This document shows positions 62,620 to 64,000 of a stretch of 64,000 bases of DNA, in pieces. The DNA is from an uncultured Chloroflexota bacterium. GTDB taxonomy: Bacteria > Chloroflexota > Dehalococcoidia > Lucifugimonadales > UBA1127. The position numbers were made by a program, and so were the translations under genes. The DNA lies in assembly GCA_913045315.1 (NCBI GenBank), contig CAJWQJ010000006.1:25654-89653 (forward strand), read 5' to 3'. The notes under the pieces were generated by a model. It saw only the letters and a program-made list of their open reading frames with translations. It did not search any database and had not been told where the DNA came from. The first letter of the stretch is position 1; the number at the start of each line of letters is the position of its first letter.

Positions 62620-63068
62620 TTATACTTCGACCCTTAGAGAGATTCCGAAAAGGCAAAACTGTCAAAACGATTTTAATAATTTTGCTACTCTGGGGTTTTG
62701 CCCTGCTCGCAGGGTTTTCGGCCTCCGTTGTGCGGGCTGTAACCATGTTTTCTTTTTTAGCTTATGCCCAGCATCTCAATCGGCCTAGTAACAATTTTAA
62801 TATTCTTGCGCTTTCGATGTTTGCCATACTTTTGGTCATCAACCCCAGATTACTTTTTCAGGTAGGCTTTCAAATGAGCTATGCCGCAGTCTTTTCTATT
62901 ATTTGGATTTATCCCCTACTCCAAAAGTTATATCATCCGAAAAACAAAATTCTACGTTATTTCTGGCAATTGCTTTCGGTCAGCATGGCCGCTCAACTAG
63001 GGGTCTTGCCCGTAAGTCTTTACTACTTTCATCAATTTCCCTCGCTATTCTTTATATCGAATTTGGTG
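62598..63068 (+). pseudogene. comEC: ComEC/Rec2 fragment, Bacteroidota-like
   Basis: About 155 codons match the middle of the ComEC competence channel (FILRPLERFRKGKTVKTIL, GFSASVVRAVTMFSFLAYAQ, FQVGFQMSYAAVFSIIW, QLGVLPVSLYYFHQF), best resembling flavobacterial versions. Hydrophobic helices are continuous. There is no true start or end: the left edge merges with proS sequence and the right edge shifts into another frame and protein. Base composition is visibly more GC-rich than on either side. I read it as a foreign piece in a chimeric assembly. Confidence 0.75.
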
Positions 63069-63538
63069 TTTGGAAAGGACATTCAATTAAATATTTTGCG
63101 GATAAATACAAAAGCGCAAGTTCAGAATTTTATGGATTTGATACTTTTTATGGATTTCCTGAAAAATGTTTAAGTATGGAAAAAGGACATTACTCAACAG
63201 CAGGTGAAATGCCCCAACTAAATGATGTAAGAATAAAATTTATTAAAGGTTTATTTCAAGAAACATTACCTATTTTTTTAAAAAAAATTAATTTTGAAAC
63301 AAAAAAGAAAACGGTATTAGTACATTTCGATGCTCCATTGCATTCCGCTACACTTTTTACTTTGTTTAAACTAAGTGAAAAATTTACAAATTATTATTTT
63401 ATTTTCGATCAACTTGGAACTGAAGAATGTAGGGCTTTAAATAATTTTAATGAATCAACACTATCAGATTATGATTTATATTTTGCCAGTCTGTGGAATC
63501 GTGCTCCCGAAGTTGTTTTTGGTAAACTCAAAAGTTAG
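63057..63538 (+). CDS. SAM-dependent methyltransferase fragment (TylF/MycF-like), 5' truncated
   Basis: From about 63057 the second frame encodes IEFGVWKGHSIKYFADKY, FYGFDTFYGFPE, GLFQETLPIFL, VLVHFDAPLHSATLFTLFK and FIFDQLGTEECRALNNF, the pattern of class I TylF-type O-methyltransferases of surface-sugar or natural-product clusters (equivalent motifs: FGVW-G-S, FDSF-G-PE, HIDADLYSST). The N-terminal part is missing because of the junction; the stop at 63536-63538 is real. Neighbouring genes suggest a glycan biosynthesis locus of another genome. The Asp of the metal motif is retained. Confidence 0.7.
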
Positions 63539-63543
63539 AAAAT

Positions 63544-63807
63544 TTAGTTTTTTAATATTAAAATTAGATCTTTAATAAATAATTTATTTCTCTCAGAACT
63601 AAAAATTTTGTTAACTAAATCAATTTTTAAATTAAGCTCATTATTAAGTTTTTTTTCCAAAAGTAATAAAAAATCTACAATAGCCATAGAATCCAAGGGG
63701 CTATTTTGACCAATTAACTCAAAATTATCTGAGTTGTTAATTTTAAATTTACTTTGTGATTTATTAAATTCTATAATTGATTCATCTATTATTTTTTTGA
63801 TGTCCAT
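63544..63807 (-). CDS. Acyl carrier protein-like
   Basis: This ~87-residue, very Ile/Lys/Asn-rich protein has IGQNSPLDSMAIVDFLLLLEK, in which DSM is the phosphopantetheine attachment Ser of acyl carrier proteins. Such carriers occur in surface-polysaccharide and secondary-metabolite loci. ATG 63807 or TTG 63810 are the possible starts. It is convergent with the methyltransferase and 3-6 nt downstream of the next gene. Base composition is far more AT-rich than the main segment, consistent with a different source genome. Confidence 0.72.
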   Translation of the reverse strand: MDIKKIIDESIIEFNKSQSKFKINNSDNFELIGQNSPLDSMAIVDFLLLLEKKLNNELNLKIDLVNKIFSSERNKLFIKDLILILKN

Positions 63808-63810
63808 CAA

Positions 63811-64000
63811 CTATAAGCTAAATACTGCATCTCCATCTGTCAATGACATATCCAAAGTATTTTCATCATTAAACAAAATGTTTTCAATTTCTGAATTTGA
63901 ATTTTTTACTAGAAAACCAAAATTTCCAGTTTTTTTATCTAGAAAACCCATTTTACTTAAAAGATCTTTTTTGTGCTTATTAAAACCAATAACGTCCACT
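63811..64000 (-). CDS. Unrecognised protein, C-terminal end only
   Basis: The reverse strand is open from the window edge to a stop at 63811-63813, giving at least 62 residues rich in Lys and Asn and ending LTDGDAVFSL. An apparent GTG at 63999 is probably internal since the frame continues to the edge. No family is recognised. Adjacent to an acyl-carrier-type gene, it may be part of the same biosynthetic locus. Confidence 0.4.
   Translation of the reverse strand, partial: VDVIGFNKHKKDLLSKMGFLDKKTGNFGFLVKNSNSEIENILFNDENTLDMSLTDGDAVFSL

Noticed and set aside
62598..63538. Recent lateral transfer of comEC and a methyltransferase
   Set aside because: Both proteins are cut mid-domain at both breaks, with microhomology and composition shifts; a chimeric contig explains this better.

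Overview
The window is a dense, AT-rich (roughly one-third GC by eye) bacterial chromosome segment with about 65 genes, almost all intact. Gene content suggests a Chloroflexota lineage close to the marine SAR202 / Dehalococcoidia type. It has an F420 biosynthesis gene (cofE) and several F420- or flavin-type oxidoreductases, three CaiB/BaiF CoA-transferase genes, a molybdenum hydroxylase operon, an ADP-forming acyl-CoA synthetase split into two genes, and an FAD/Fe-S dehydrogenase. The taxonomic placement is inference from gene content; no 16S rRNA or other decisive marker is present.

Layout. 1-5.4 kb: catabolic oxidoreductases (an FAD/Fe-S dehydrogenase running off the left edge, a luciferase-like enzyme, a CoA-transferase, a deazaflavin-dependent reductase) and a small zinc-ribbon protein. 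5.4-5.7 kb: tRNA-Trp, tRNA-Arg and a malformed tRNA-like element. 5.8-8.4 kb: a DtxR-type regulator, a lipoprotein cyclophilin and an M42 peptidase. 8.5-14 kb: a three-subunit xanthine-dehydrogenase-family operon closed by a strong terminator, then a MoaD-like protein and the alpha subunit of an ADP-forming CoA ligase. 14-20.7 kb: NUDIX, class III aminotransferase, luciferase-like enzyme, two MFS carriers and a phosphotriesterase-family enzyme. 20.9-31.7 kb: thrS-ltaE, enoyl-CoA hydratase, a short independent transcript with an 18-codon ORF, hisS, the CoA-ligase beta subunit, an OsmC protein, cofE, a phosphoesterase, tenA and tilS. 31.7-37.4 kb: CorC/HlyC protein, tmk, an R3H-AAA ATPase, pdxT-pdxS and a cupin. 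37.5-44.2 kb: a double CoA-transferase, a P1 peptidase with a structured leader, and a pantothenate operon with a DUF2520 protein beside panB-panC. 44.2-53.8 kb (minus strand): nusA-ylxR-infB-rbfA-truB, pepA, gltX and a lipoprotein. 54-60.7 kb (plus strand): rpsB-tsf-pyrH-frr-uppS-cdsA-dxr-rseP. 60.7-62.6 kb: lipA and a truncated proS.

The last 1.4 kb does not belong with the rest. proS loses its N-terminal half near 62.62 kb and runs straight into about 440 bp of a Bacteroidota-like ComEC gene of visibly higher GC. That in turn switches frame, at a shared short stretch near 63.06 kb, into a methyltransferase fragment followed by very AT-rich acyl-carrier-type genes. Two breaks within 450 bp, each inside a gene, look like an amplification or assembly chimera rather than biology.

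The main leads outside ordinary metabolism are: the promoter-to-terminator short transcript at 25.2-25.4 kb; the promoter/leader/30-codon ORF ahead of the P1 peptidase at 40.1 kb; a near-perfect 54-bp palindrome inside tilS; apparent CTG start codons for two genes with strong ribosome-binding sites; and the defective tRNA-like element.
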